Shown piece by piece: positions 14,987 through 24,193 of a DNA stretch of 36,842 nucleotides; the stretch's first letter is position 1, and each line of letters starts with the position of its first letter. Both the position numbers and the translations under genes were made by a program. A model generated the notes under the pieces. It did not search any database and had not been told where the DNA came from. It saw only the letters and a program-made list of their open reading frames with translations. Source of the stretch: an uncultured Clostridia bacterium (GTDB taxonomy: Bacteria; Bacillota; Clostridia; TANB77; CAG-508). Location: contig CANQAH010000011.1 of the NCBI GenBank assembly GCA_947588885.1, positions 1-36,842 of the forward strand, read 5' to 3'.

Positions 14987-17293
14987 TTACTCTTGCAAAT
15001 CTGGTAAGTAATTATAAATTTTAGGATCTACATAATTAGGATCACCGTATGCTGACCAACCTTGTTGTGCTGCAAAATAGCTTGATGCACTTACAGCTAA
15101 ATCTTTTGAATATTTTTTATCTGAGCTATGATTAATTACATAATCAACAAATCCTGGTCCATAGTTATAAGATTGTATAACAACTCTTAAATCTTCTACT
15201 CCTTTATCTCTTGCTATATCCCATGAACTTGTTAGTGCATTGATTGCTGCTTGTACTGATCTTTCCCATCCACCTACAGAAGAGCCTGCACCTTGTCCTA
15301 AGCTTTCTGCTGCTTGCATTGGATCATCTCCAGCAGCTGGATTTTTTCCTCCTCCACTTTCATTCATAGAAATTGCTTTTAAAATATTTACTATTCCTGG
15401 ATATTCTCCTTCTAGTGGACCAGCCAAATCTTCAATTAGTTTTTCCAATTGAGGATCCAAATCTAAGTTTTGTGCAAATAAAGCGCTTCCATTATATCCG
15501 CTTCCTAGTTTCAATTCTGGTACTTTAATATATTCTTCTACATCTTCTACTACAGCTTTATCTCTGTCTATCAATACTATGCATATATCTGAATCTTCTC
15601 TTGTTTTACCAATTACATCTGTTGCTTTTACTTCTTGTCCTACTGATATTCCACTATCTACATCTATACCAAATATTACTAATGCAAATCCTTTTAATGC
15701 ATTATCTGTTAATTTAATTCTAACTCCATTATCAACTAGTCCAACATTTGGATGTTCTGTATCTATTTCTCCTTCTGCTCTTTCTTCTCCACCTAATGCT
15801 TCTCTTAGTACTTCTTCATTAAATAAGTTTATGCTGTTTCCTTCTCCATATATTTCTGTTACCTTACCATTTCCCATTGCTATAACATCTTGTTCAGGTT
15901 GAAAACCTGTATTTTTAGCAACTGCACTTGTTACTCTGTATGCACACATGAAGTCTGAAATATTTTCATCTATTGGTTGACTTGTATAACTACTATATGA
16001 TCCTGTTAATTGAATTTTATCTGTACTGCTGCAATCATATAATTTTCCTTCTCCTGAGTATATAAATACATTTCCTGCTTTTTTACCTTGGTCATCTAAC
16101 TGTTGTGTAAATACTATATCTCCTCTATGTACATCATCTATATTTGTTATTCTTTTAAATTTATTATCTAGACAGAATTCTATTAAATTACCATCTGCAC
16201 CTATTGATAGTCCTTCTTCTCCTTGGCCTGTAAATCCGCTTCTATATAATGCCCAAGATACCATTGTTGCATTTGATATTTTTTTAGATCCATCATCGCT
16301 TGTTGTTCCATCACTTTTTGGTGGCATGTAATCTGGTGTTCCATATTCAAATTTATTATTTTTAGCATATTCAGTTACATATTTTACTTGATTTAAAAAT
16401 TCTTCTGCTGTAAGTGCTGCATCACTGCTCGTTGCTAAACCTTTTATATCTCTGATTTCTGCTGCTATATTTTTTGCAAATTTTTCGTAATCTGTTATGT
16501 GAATACCTTCACCATCTGGATTAGCTAAATATCCATTTGCTACTAATCCTGATGATGCATCAATGAAGTAAACATTTTCCATTGTGCTACATTTTTGTTT
16601 TACTTGTGCATTGAATATATCTATTTTTGAATTTACAGTATCAACATTTCCATATTGATAATTTTTTCCTAAGTGCATTACTTCAACTACATATATTTTT
16701 GCATTTTCATATCTTTGTCTTAAACTTTCGATGAATCCTTTCATTGATTCAATTTGTGTTGGTCCATTAACACCTAGGTATACTACAACCTGTCTAGCAG
16801 ATGTTGGTAAATCTTTAACTTTATTTAACCATGTTTGTGGATTAATACCAACTACTCCTTCAAATGTAGCTCCCTCAATTCCACTAACACCTGATAAACC
16901 AACAATATATGAATCTCCAACAAATAGTGTATTGTTTAATACTGAAAGTTCATCACTATTATCTACTGTTTCTTCTTCATCTTCATCAGTTTCACCTTTA
17001 ATATCTTTTAATTCTTCTAGTGAAATTCCTAAAGAATTTGCAACTGTAGCTTCTGAAGCAATTAATGTTCCATATTCTACTACTTGTTTTTCAAGTTTTC
17101 TATCTGGCCATTCTGCTGGTGTATAATCTGGTATTGGCCATTCTAGTATTTTCTTTTCTATAACGTCAAAGTCTTCTCTTTCAAAATATCCTAATTCAAT
17201 AACTAATTCTTTTAAATCTCTATATATGAATTGTGAATCTAAAGTTTCACTTCCCTCTAAAATTGAAAATGCTGTTAATGATTCATTTGTCAT
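14987..17293 (-). CDS. SGNH hydrolase + degenerate NlpC/M23 + lysozyme-like protein (VirB1-like)
   Basis: 768 residues from the first ATG, but this ATG has no ribosome binding site. The frame is open upstream to 17359, so it is probably the continuation of the preceding gene after a +1 shift. Domains in order: SGNH hydrolase (GDS at 126-128, YLGVNG near 176, GEGIH with His265); an NlpC/P60-like segment (about 338-455) in which the catalytic Cys is absent (NATMVSWALY) and the His position is Asn (GNVFIYSG); a degenerate M23-like barrel (about 470-590); a CwlT/phage-type lysozyme domain (about 605-750) with Glu645 in MNESGG and DPMQ at 657-660. Such lysozymes open the wall for T4SS. It has no signal peptide of its own, which again fits fusion to the upstream membrane protein. 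Confidence 0.8.
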   Translation of the reverse strand: MTNESLTAFSILEGSETLDSQFIYRDLKELVIELGYFEREDFDVIEKKILEWPIPDYTPAEWPDRKLEKQVVEYGTLIASEATVANSLGISLEELKDIKGETDEDEEETVDNSDELSVLNNTLFVGDSYIVGLSGVSGIEGATFEGVVGINPQTWLNKVKDLPTSARQVVVYLGVNGPTQIESMKGFIESLRQRYENAKIYVVEVMHLGKNYQYGNVDTVNSKIDIFNAQVKQKCSTMENVYFIDASSGLVANGYLANPDGEGIHITDYEKFAKNIAAEIRDIKGLATSSDAALTAEEFLNQVKYVTEYAKNNKFEYGTPDYMPPKSDGTTSDDGSKKISNATMVSWALYRSGFTGQGEEGLSIGADGNLIEFCLDNKFKRITNIDDVHRGDIVFTQQLDDQGKKAGNVFIYSGEGKLYDCSSTDKIQLTGSYSSYTSQPIDENISDFMCAYRVTSAVAKNTGFQPEQDVIAMGNGKVTEIYGEGNSINLFNEEVLREALGGEERAEGEIDTEHPNVGLVDNGVRIKLTDNALKGFALVIFGIDVDSGISVGQEVKATDVIGKTREDSDICIVLIDRDKAVVEDVEEYIKVPELKLGSGYNGSALFAQNLDLDPQLEKLIEDLAGPLEGEYPGIVNILKAISMNESGGGKNPAAGDDPMQAAESLGQGAGSSVGGWERSVQAAINALTSSWDIARDKGVEDLRVVIQSYNYGPGFVDYVINHSSDKKYSKDLAVSASSYFAAQQGWSAYGDPNYVDPKIYNYLPDLQE

Positions 17294-17315
17294 AGATATA
17301 TTTTCTTTTAATGAA

Positions 17316-19436
17316 TCATCTCCGTTCTCTTCTTGCTTTTTGGATTTCTCTTGCTTTTTCTACTGTTCCATCATATATATAGTATTTTTTATTAAATAAT
17401 TCTTTTGTTGTAGGATTTGTTAGACCTCTTACTGCATCTTTAACTTGTACAGGTGTTTTATCTAATGTTCCTCTGAATGTTATTTCTCCTGTAACACCTT
17501 CTATAGTGCCTTCATATCTCATTTCCTCTTCACTATCTTTTTCTCTCTTATATACATTATCATCTGCTGTTAATTGTCTTGATACTTGCGTTTTTGGTCC
17601 ACTTTCCTCATTATAGTCCTCTATTCCATCTGGTACTTCTTCACCTGTTTGTTCATTGATTTTACCTTTTTCATCTACACCAACTAATGTTGATGAATCT
17701 GCTCCTTCTGAATCTGTTCCTTCAAAATATACATTTCTAAACCAATGTTTTTGAACACTTGAAATATGTGGTATAGATGTTTTTATTTCAGATGCATTAT
17801 CTCTTTCTAGTTTCTTTAATTCTTTAATTACATCATCAGAATATATATGATTATTTTCTAGTTCCTCTATTGATCTTCCATCTACGTATACTTTTCCTCT
17901 GAATGTTGTATTATCAAGATTTACATATACTTTTGCGTCTAAGTCTTTGTTCATCGCTATTTCTTTAACTAAGTCTGGAGCCATTGTTGCAATATGTAAT
18001 GTTAATAATAATTCAAATGGTTTTCCATATCTTCCTGTCCAGCCAGTTAAATCGAAATATGTGTAATCTTCATGTGTTTTCCAAACTAAAAGCTCAGTAT
18101 TTAGTCTTCTTATTCTCATTGTATTACTTGCTCTTTCGATTTTAACACCTTTGACTAATTCTCCAACATTAAAGTCTCCGACATTTATTCCAAATACTTG
18201 ATATGTAATATGTGGGAATACACTTTCAAATATATTTTTCTCTAAAACTATTAATCCAGTACCCCATGAATCAGCTGAATCTCCAAAAAATTCTCCATTG
18301 AAGAAACTTGTTACATAATCGACCCAGTTAAATGTAAAATTATTTATCAAATATGTTCTATTTTCAGCTACAAGATATGCTCTTAAATATGGTGCATCTA
18401 TACTTTTTATTTCATTTTTTTGATGGTCTCCTTCTACTTCAACCATATTTCCATTTTTATCTTTTTGACCATATATTTCTACATCTTCTGCAAATCCCAT
18501 TCCAACTAGGTCATATCCCATATCATATAAATACTGGCCAACTGCAATTATATCGTCCTTTGTGACATGCGATTCATCTTGTCCTATAATATATCCTTGA
18601 AATCCTCTAAATAGTGTTGTTGCAGTTTCTTTTAATTTATTCCATAAGAAATCTGGCATTGTGATGAAAAATGCTGCCATTCCAATTAATAAAAAGATAA
18701 TAAGTATAATAAGTGCAACTATTCCAAAGGCTGCTAATCCTCCACCTGCTGCGGCAGCTCCTCCTGCTGCTCCCGCTCCTGCGCTTGCTCCTGCACTTGC
18801 TGCTGCGCCTTCGGCTGCTGCTGCACCTTCAGCTGCTCCCGCTTCTGCTGCTGTTCCTGCAGTTTCTGCCGCTTCTGTTGCTGCTTCAGTTCCTTCTGCA
18901 GCTGCCTCACTTCCAGTTGTTGCCCCTGTTCCTGATGGTCCTCCTTGAGTTTCTGGTGTTTCTGGAGCATCTGGCGTTTCCGGAGTATCTGGTGCTTCTG
19001 GTCCATTAGTTCCTTCTGGCTCTCCGTTTTCTCCTGATTGTGGCTGCTCTGATGGCGTATCTGAAACATCTGGTGAATCTGGTGTACTTGTACCTGTATG
19101 TTTGCCTTCATTTGGATCTAATTTTTCTTTATTAGCATCTATTTCATCATCCAGATTATCCTTGACATCATTTTCTAGATCTTTATTTTCTGAATTTTTT
19201 TCATCATTATCATCATCTTTTTTGTCTTTTTTATTTTTTTTGTCTTTCTTTTTGTCGTCACCATCATCGCCATCCGCTTCATCATCGTCATCATCCATTG
19301 AATAGCCAAATTTATCGGCAGCTCCACCTTCTTGGGGTTTTGCATTTTCGTCTCTTTCTTCTTCGTCTTGTTGTTCTTCTTCCATGTCTTGTTCTTGTCT
19401 TGCTTTTTCATTCTCTTCATCATTTGATTTACTCAT
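17316..19436 (-). CDS. Low-complexity membrane protein, likely N-terminal part of the lytic protein
   Basis: 706 residues; GGGGGTGA precedes the ATG. Residues 1-110 are acidic and lysine-rich. Residues 110-165 contain Pro-Glu-Thr/Asp repeats (PDTPETPDAPETPETQ). Residues 165-233 are almost pure Ala, Gly and Glu, with markedly GC-rich codons. One transmembrane helix follows (234-260), then a folded outside domain of about 440 residues with no domain I can name. The frame stops at TGA directly after ARRERR. Skipping one base at the CGG (17324-17322) joins it in frame to the SGNH-lysozyme protein, giving 1482 residues. In my recollection, related Firmicute proteins run continuously through ENISMTNESLTAFSILE; this needs a database check. 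Confidence 0.75.
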   Translation of the reverse strand: MSKSNDEENEKARQEQDMEEEQQDEEERDENAKPQEGGAADKFGYSMDDDDDEADGDDGDDKKKDKKNKKDKKDDDNDEKNSENKDLENDVKDNLDDEIDANKEKLDPNEGKHTGTSTPDSPDVSDTPSEQPQSGENGEPEGTNGPEAPDTPETPDAPETPETQGGPSGTGATTGSEAAAEGTEAATEAAETAGTAAEAGAAEGAAAAEGAAASAGASAGAGAAGGAAAAGGGLAAFGIVALIILIIFLLIGMAAFFITMPDFLWNKLKETATTLFRGFQGYIIGQDESHVTKDDIIAVGQYLYDMGYDLVGMGFAEDVEIYGQKDKNGNMVEVEGDHQKNEIKSIDAPYLRAYLVAENRTYLINNFTFNWVDYVTSFFNGEFFGDSADSWGTGLIVLEKNIFESVFPHITYQVFGINVGDFNVGELVKGVKIERASNTMRIRRLNTELLVWKTHEDYTYFDLTGWTGRYGKPFELLLTLHIATMAPDLVKEIAMNKDLDAKVYVNLDNTTFRGKVYVDGRSIEELENNHIYSDDVIKELKKLERDNASEIKTSIPHISSVQKHWFRNVYFEGTDSEGADSSTLVGVDEKGKINEQTGEEVPDGIEDYNEESGPKTQVSRQLTADDNVYKREKDSEEEMRYEGTIEGVTGEITFRGTLDKTPVQVKDAVRGLTNPTTKELFNKKYYIYDGTVEKAREIQKARRERR

Positions 19437-19467
19437 TTACTCACCCCCTATATTGCTAGATTTGGTT

Positions 19468-20409
19468 TTAAAACTGCATTGTTAAACTATATACTTTCTC
19501 TGATTTATTTATTTCTTCCTCTTCTGTTTCTTCTTTTCCTGTATATTCATTCATTATTCTGATTTTATCAAATACTAATCCTGTAATTGGTTCTTCTGTA
19601 TCATAAAATTTGCTAAACGTTAAATTAAATGTTCTTGTTTCATTTGGATTTAACGCCATTGTTGTACTTACTAATGATGGATTTCTATTTTCATCCCCAA
19701 CAGTAGCAAATAATTCATTACCAGCTATTGAGTCATATAATACAGCAATTTTATCTGTTTTGTTTGTAATTCTAACAGTATACACTTCGTAGTTATAATA
19801 TTCCATTTTGCTTTCTACTCTTATTTTTAAATAATCATCTTCTGCTACATGTTTTAATTCTTGGTAGCCCATGTAATCATTAACACTTAATTGTAATTTA
19901 TCCCCATTTTGTTTTACTGCTATTTTTTCTTCATAGTATGCATATTCTTGGTTTGTTAATCCAGTTGTAATTATATCGTCTATTAGTTTTAAATTGTAAA
20001 TATAATAATCTGCTGTATTTGAATAATTTTGAATGCTATATCTTTTTTTGTGTGGAAATATTGATTGAGCATATTCTTTGAAATTCTCTTCTGAATCTCC
20101 AAATACATTTCTTTTGCAATCATCTGTTAATAATGCATATGCTCCTGAGTAATCTTTTTCATTGCATTTGTTGACATAATTATCTATTATATCTTCAATT
20201 GGATTTTGTAGTTTTTCTGGTACTTTATAGTCTCCTTTTACAACTTCTTCATGTGGTGTATATGTAGTGTTTAAAACTGGTCCGCTTTTATTCATTCCAA
20301 TGAAAAAGTTAATCGCTATAATTAAAGCCCAAACTACGATAATTACTAATATTTTATTTTTATGTTTTTTAAAAAAATTTCTAATTTTTAATCTTAATTT
20401 TAAGAACAT
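19468..20409 (-). CDS. VirB8/TcpC-like T4SS protein
   Basis: 313 residues. The basic N-terminus (LRLKIRNFFKKHKNK) precedes one transmembrane helix (about 19-38, ILVIIVVWALIIAINFFIG). An NTF2-like domain follows (about 68-180; IEDIIDNYVNKCNEKDYSGA and LTDDCKRNVFG are typical first helices), then a beta-sandwich-like domain (about 190-300; YNYEVYTVRITNKTDKIAVL, NPNETRTFNLTF). VirB8 and TcpC proteins use NTF2-like domains to scaffold the channel. GAGGAG before the ATG; only 3 bases separate it from the upstream gene. Assignment rests on topology and fold pattern. Confidence 0.6.
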   Translation of the reverse strand: MFLKLRLKIRNFFKKHKNKILVIIVVWALIIAINFFIGMNKSGPVLNTTYTPHEEVVKGDYKVPEKLQNPIEDIIDNYVNKCNEKDYSGAYALLTDDCKRNVFGDSEENFKEYAQSIFPHKKRYSIQNYSNTADYYIYNLKLIDDIITTGLTNQEYAYYEEKIAVKQNGDKLQLSVNDYMGYQELKHVAEDDYLKIRVESKMEYYNYEVYTVRITNKTDKIAVLYDSIAGNELFATVGDENRNPSLVSTTMALNPNETRTFNLTFSKFYDTEEPITGLVFDKIRIMNEYTGKEETEEEEINKSEKVYSLTMQF

Positions 20410-20412
20410 ATT

Positions 20413-21000
20413 TTACTCCTCACCTATTACGCTAAAAGACATTTCATAATTGTTATAGTCATATTCTATTACAACAAAATTCGTATATTGTTCTTGTTCT
20501 TTTTGCACATCAGTTTTTTGAGGTTGTATTATTTTATCTATAAGTAACCATGTAACATACATATTTCCTGTTTTACTATTTCCTAGTCTCTCAATGTTTT
20601 TATAAGTTACAATTGTATTATTATTTTCAAATCTAAAGTGTTTTCTTGCATATGTAGTAAATTCTTCTAATGTAGGAAAATATGTTCCTTTGAATTCCTT
20701 GTTTAATTTGTTGTAAGCTTCTTGATATTTTCCTTCTTCTATATTTTCAAAAAATATTCCAATATATCTTTTTATTCTTAATGATTCATCTAAATTTCTT
20801 ATTTCTTCATCTTCTGTCATTTCCTCTGATTGATTTTGAGTATCGTCGCTACTTATCATTGGTATTATTTTTCCTGTTGTTGAATTAGGTTTTATAAATT
20901 TAAGTATTACAATTATTAATACGAACATAATTAGTATTGTTATAAAAAATAATACAATATATTTTTTGTTATTACTTTTCTTCTTTTTTATAATACTCAT
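20413..21000 (-). CDS. Second VirB8-like NTF2-domain membrane protein
   Basis: 195 residues. A KKKKSNNKK start, one transmembrane helix (about 14-36, YIVLFFITILIMFVLIIVIL), an acidic linker, then one NTF2-like domain (about 75-195; KRYIGIFFENIEEGKYQEAY, NKEFKGTYFPTLEEF). Similar in layout to the next gene, but without its C-terminal beta domain. The ribosome site (AAAGAGAG) almost touches the start codon, so expression may be modest. A 12-bp hairpin lies just upstream, between it and the VirB6-like gene. Confidence 0.6.
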   Translation of the reverse strand: MSIIKKKKSNNKKYIVLFFITILIMFVLIIVILKFIKPNSTTGKIIPMISSDDTQNQSEEMTEDEEIRNLDESLRIKRYIGIFFENIEEGKYQEAYNKLNKEFKGTYFPTLEEFTTYARKHFRFENNNTIVTYKNIERLGNSKTGNMYVTWLLIDKIIQPQKTDVQKEQEQYTNFVVIEYDYNNYEMSFSVIGEE

Positions 21001-21030
21001 CTCTCTTTCTTTGTTTTATATTAATGACTA

Positions 21031-21059
21031 TTATTCAGGAAAATCGCTTTCCTGAATAA
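21031..21059 (-). other. Intra-operon hairpin
   Basis: TTATTCAGGAAA pairs with TTTCCTGAATAA around a 5-base loop. No T-tract follows on the minus strand, so it may be an RNA processing or stabilising element. Next to it, GTATTACATAGA is duplicated in tandem (21062-21090) across the stop codon of the VirB6-like gene. Confidence 0.55.
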
Positions 21060-21078
21060 TAAGTCTATGTAATACGTT

Positions 21079-22980
21079 CTATGTAATACCTTGAATAAAG
21101 TCGTCTATGTCTGCTGCAGATGTAGATGATCCGCCTGCTGTATATTGTTCATTTAATCCTTGAACTGCTTGTGCAAAGTTTCTAATTTGTATATTTTTTA
21201 TAACTTCTTGTTCTTCTGCTGATAAAGGTCCACCTCTTCCTAATGGATCACCACTTGCTAATTTTGCATCTAAATCATTATCTAAAGCTAGATCCTGTAG
21301 TTCTTGCAAGTGTCTCATTCCATCAGGTGTTGTAGAATCATAATATGTTGGATCTGATGCTCTTAAGGTTCTTAATGCATCTTGTATATCAGCATTTAAC
21401 ATATCCATGTTTGCACCGATTAGACTTTGTGCATATGCTTTCAAATTATTTTTATTTGTTTGATTTGATTGAAAATCTTGAAATCTTGAGAATGATGCTG
21501 AATTTTTGGCCATTAATTCTGCAAATTTTTTCAATTGATTTTCACCATTTTGTATATTTTGTTTGCTTCCAGGTGCATTAGGATTTCCCATTATTATTGC
21601 TCTTGATGCTTTAGCTGCTTCTATTCCAACTTGTAGAGCATTTGCACTTGAATCCATACCTTTTTCTACACTGGCTGCTGCAATACCTATTCCAACTGGT
21701 AATCCAGCTTTAACTCCGTTCTTTACAAAATCTGGAGTCTTGTCTATAGCTCCTTTTACTGCTTGGACTGGTCTTTTAATAGGTGCTGGTACTTTACTTG
21801 CTATATTTTTTCCAAATCCTGTTTTCTTTATGGCTCCTCCAGCTGCTCCACCTACTTTTGCGACTGTACTTCCAATTTCTTTTACAATTATTGCTGAAGC
21901 TACAGCTTCTCCTAAACTTGTTGCTTGTTTAAATCCAAATATTTCTCTTACTATTTTTTCTGCTTTATGTATAAATGACATACAACATACAGCTAATACC
22001 ATGTGTGCTAATGATGGCGTTGTCAACGTTAATAGTTGCATTACACTTGAAACAAACACCAAGTAAATAACACAGTGAAATGGTTGTATTAAAACATTAA
22101 ACATAAATTCTCTCAGCCATGAATTTAATGCTTGTGCTTTACCATCACCAATTTTGTCTATTGAATATGTAATTGTTATTAATGGTGATATAATTATTAA
22201 AAATCCTACTGTTAACATACGTCTGATATACGTTAATGTAAATGCTACCGTCATACCAATTAACATTCCATATACTATTAATGATCCCCATGAAACTGTT
22301 CCAGTTCCTATTATACTTTGTTTTATTAGTTCATCACTTACACCTTGTCCTATTTTTACTCTTGAAACTCCTGCAAGTATACTTATAAAACCATCATTAG
22401 CTTCTATTGTGAATATTATGATGTAATTTAGTAAAAATACAAGTGCAAAGCTTACTGTCCAATCTACTAGCATCTTTTTATATTGTGCTTTTTCTGAAGC
22501 TATTGTTGATATTGCCATTCTTATTCCAACATATATTAAAATTAATAGTAGTATTACTATTGCCAATATTCTCATTATGTAATACCAAGTTGCTACTTGT
22601 ATTCTTATTGTATCTATCGCTGATGAACCTGAGTTAAAATTAAAGAAGTTTATATCTGTTAATTTTAATTCATTAAAGAATATATCATCAGGAGTTAAAA
22701 GGCCTTGTAAATTATTGGTTCCTCCCAGCATTGCAAGTCCTGTAATAATTGCTTGTGCTGCCATTAGTATAAGTATAATTGGTATTCTAATTAAAATTGT
22801 AGCAAGTCCAACAACTCCATCTATAACGATTCCTAATCCTGTCCATATCGGGTTTTCGTTTCCGGCATTTATGGTATTAACTACAGTTGTACTTGAGGCA
22901 AAAGCAATATTTCCTACTATATTCATCGCTATAAATATTACTATTAAAATGAATAAAATTTTTCGGATTTTCTTATACAT
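21079..22980 (-). CDS. VirB6/TrbL-like T4SS membrane protein
   Basis: 633 residues; AGGAGATT before ATG. Signal peptide (about 1-29, ending NIAFASS), then a hydrophobic hairpin (about 45-85). The motif TDINFFNF (about 113-120) comes before the VirB6 core (about 130-350, with LIYVGIRMAISTIASEKAQY). Several helices follow, ending KAEKIVREIFGFKQ. The C-terminal 260 residues are hydrophilic and likely cytoplasmic, with an Ala/Gly-Lys segment then helices. VirB6 proteins are the polytopic channel component at the inner membrane. It is one of three paralogues in the locus and is followed by the 399-residue one upstream in the operon. Confidence 0.8.
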   Translation of the reverse strand: MYKKIRKILFILIVIFIAMNIVGNIAFASSTTVVNTINAGNENPIWTGLGIVIDGVVGLATILIRIPIILILMAAQAIITGLAMLGGTNNLQGLLTPDDIFFNELKLTDINFFNFNSGSSAIDTIRIQVATWYYIMRILAIVILLLILIYVGIRMAISTIASEKAQYKKMLVDWTVSFALVFLLNYIIIFTIEANDGFISILAGVSRVKIGQGVSDELIKQSIIGTGTVSWGSLIVYGMLIGMTVAFTLTYIRRMLTVGFLIIISPLITITYSIDKIGDGKAQALNSWLREFMFNVLIQPFHCVIYLVFVSSVMQLLTLTTPSLAHMVLAVCCMSFIHKAEKIVREIFGFKQATSLGEAVASAIIVKEIGSTVAKVGGAAGGAIKKTGFGKNIASKVPAPIKRPVQAVKGAIDKTPDFVKNGVKAGLPVGIGIAAASVEKGMDSSANALQVGIEAAKASRAIIMGNPNAPGSKQNIQNGENQLKKFAELMAKNSASFSRFQDFQSNQTNKNNLKAYAQSLIGANMDMLNADIQDALRTLRASDPTYYDSTTPDGMRHLQELQDLALDNDLDAKLASGDPLGRGGPLSAEEQEVIKNIQIRNFAQAVQGLNEQYTAGGSSTSAADIDDFIQGIT

Positions 22981-22990
22981 TTTTAATCTC

Positions 22991-24178
22991 CTATCGTTTA
23001 TTGAATTTTATTGACATATATTCTGACATTGAGTGTATTGATGACATTTTTCTCATTCCTAGCATATTTTTTACTATCTTTTCTGCTCTTGATAAAGACA
23101 TAAAGAACAATACTGCTAATAATGGGGCAACTGTAAATATTTCATGTGCTGAAACTATAAATACCATGTATAATCCTGCATGAAGTGGCTGAATAAATGC
23201 ATTTACAGTATATTCTCTAAACCACGTATCAAAAATTTTTGAATTTCCTCTTCCTGAAGAAATTGGTGTTTTTGTTGCAGAATATGTAATTGTTATAAGT
23301 GGTGATATTACTATTAAAAATCCCATTGATAACATCCTGTTTAAATACATAAAGAAAAATTTTATTTGATATACTGTCATTACTAAATACATAAGCATTA
23401 CTGCAACATATGACCATCCACTTGTTTGATCTATTAAATTGAATACTTGTAATAATAGTGACTGTTCAAATGAATGTGGTGCAATGCTAGCAAAGATTTC
23501 AACTAATCCTGTTGCCAGCATATTTATCATTCCAATTATGTATGGCATTGCAAATATTAATACCATACTTACAAACCAATCTTTAAGCATATCTTTATAT
23601 TTTGCTATATCACTTGCTATTGTTGATATTGCCATTCTTATTCCAACATATATAAGCATTAACAATCCAATAACAACAGCAATAACTTTTGATAAATAAT
23701 AAAATACTGCTACTGTGTTTTTTATTTTTCCGTTAAAAGTTGCATCATTTCCATCTTTTATAAAGAAATTTGCATCAAATAAATCTATTTTATTATAAAC
23801 TGTATCTTCTATTGTGTACCAATTTACTATAGATCTTTTACTAAAATCCATTGTTTCGCTGCCTCTAGCCGTAATTGTCATTAAGGCTGAAATCACAACT
23901 AATGGTGTATATAATATTCCCACAACTGCTCCAGCTGCTGCTGCGCCTAAGCTAAATGTCCCATTTGTCATTTTTATCTTGCTTCCATTTTTAGTGATGA
24001 TTGTAGCTTTTCCTTGTTGTGATAATGTATCAAATGAGTCCTTTGTATAGCTTTGCCTTATGTTTTCAAAGTTTTGGAAATTTATATTATAGTTTAAATT
24101 GGTAGCATATGTGAAATTAGGTACTATTGCTGTGAATAGTAGTACAAATATAATTATACTTATTAGTTTGTTTTTCAT
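22991..24178 (-). CDS. VirB6/TrbL-like T4SS membrane protein, short paralogue
   Basis: 395 residues from ATG at 24178 with GAGGAG just before; a TTG start 12 bases upstream would place that site inside the gene. Signal peptide (about 1-25), hydrophobic segment with AAAAGAVVGILYTPLVVISA, then FDANFFIKDG and the shared core LIYVGIRMAISTIASDIAKY. It ends soon after SRAEKIVKNMLGMRKMSSIH, so it lacks the long cytoplasmic tail of the other two paralogues. It lies 15 bases past the VirB4 gene. Confidence 0.78.
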   Translation of the reverse strand: MKNKLISIIIFVLLFTAIVPNFTYATNLNYNINFQNFENIRQSYTKDSFDTLSQQGKATIITKNGSKIKMTNGTFSLGAAAAGAVVGILYTPLVVISALMTITARGSETMDFSKRSIVNWYTIEDTVYNKIDLFDANFFIKDGNDATFNGKIKNTVAVFYYLSKVIAVVIGLLMLIYVGIRMAISTIASDIAKYKDMLKDWFVSMVLIFAMPYIIGMINMLATGLVEIFASIAPHSFEQSLLLQVFNLIDQTSGWSYVAVMLMYLVMTVYQIKFFFMYLNRMLSMGFLIVISPLITITYSATKTPISSGRGNSKIFDTWFREYTVNAFIQPLHAGLYMVFIVSAHEIFTVAPLLAVLFFMSLSRAEKIVKNMLGMRKMSSIHSMSEYMSIKFNKR

Positions 24179-24193
24179 ATTTCTCCTCAAATA

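Noticed and set aside
17336..17347. A-rich -1 slippery site (CCAAAAAGC) as cause of the split lytic gene
   Set aside because: The downstream frame requires a +1 (or -2) shift; a -1 slip leads to the wrong frame.
18734..19111. Gln-rich open frame, minus strand
   Set aside because: Out-of-frame reading of the Ala/Gly/Glu low-complexity region of the membrane protein.
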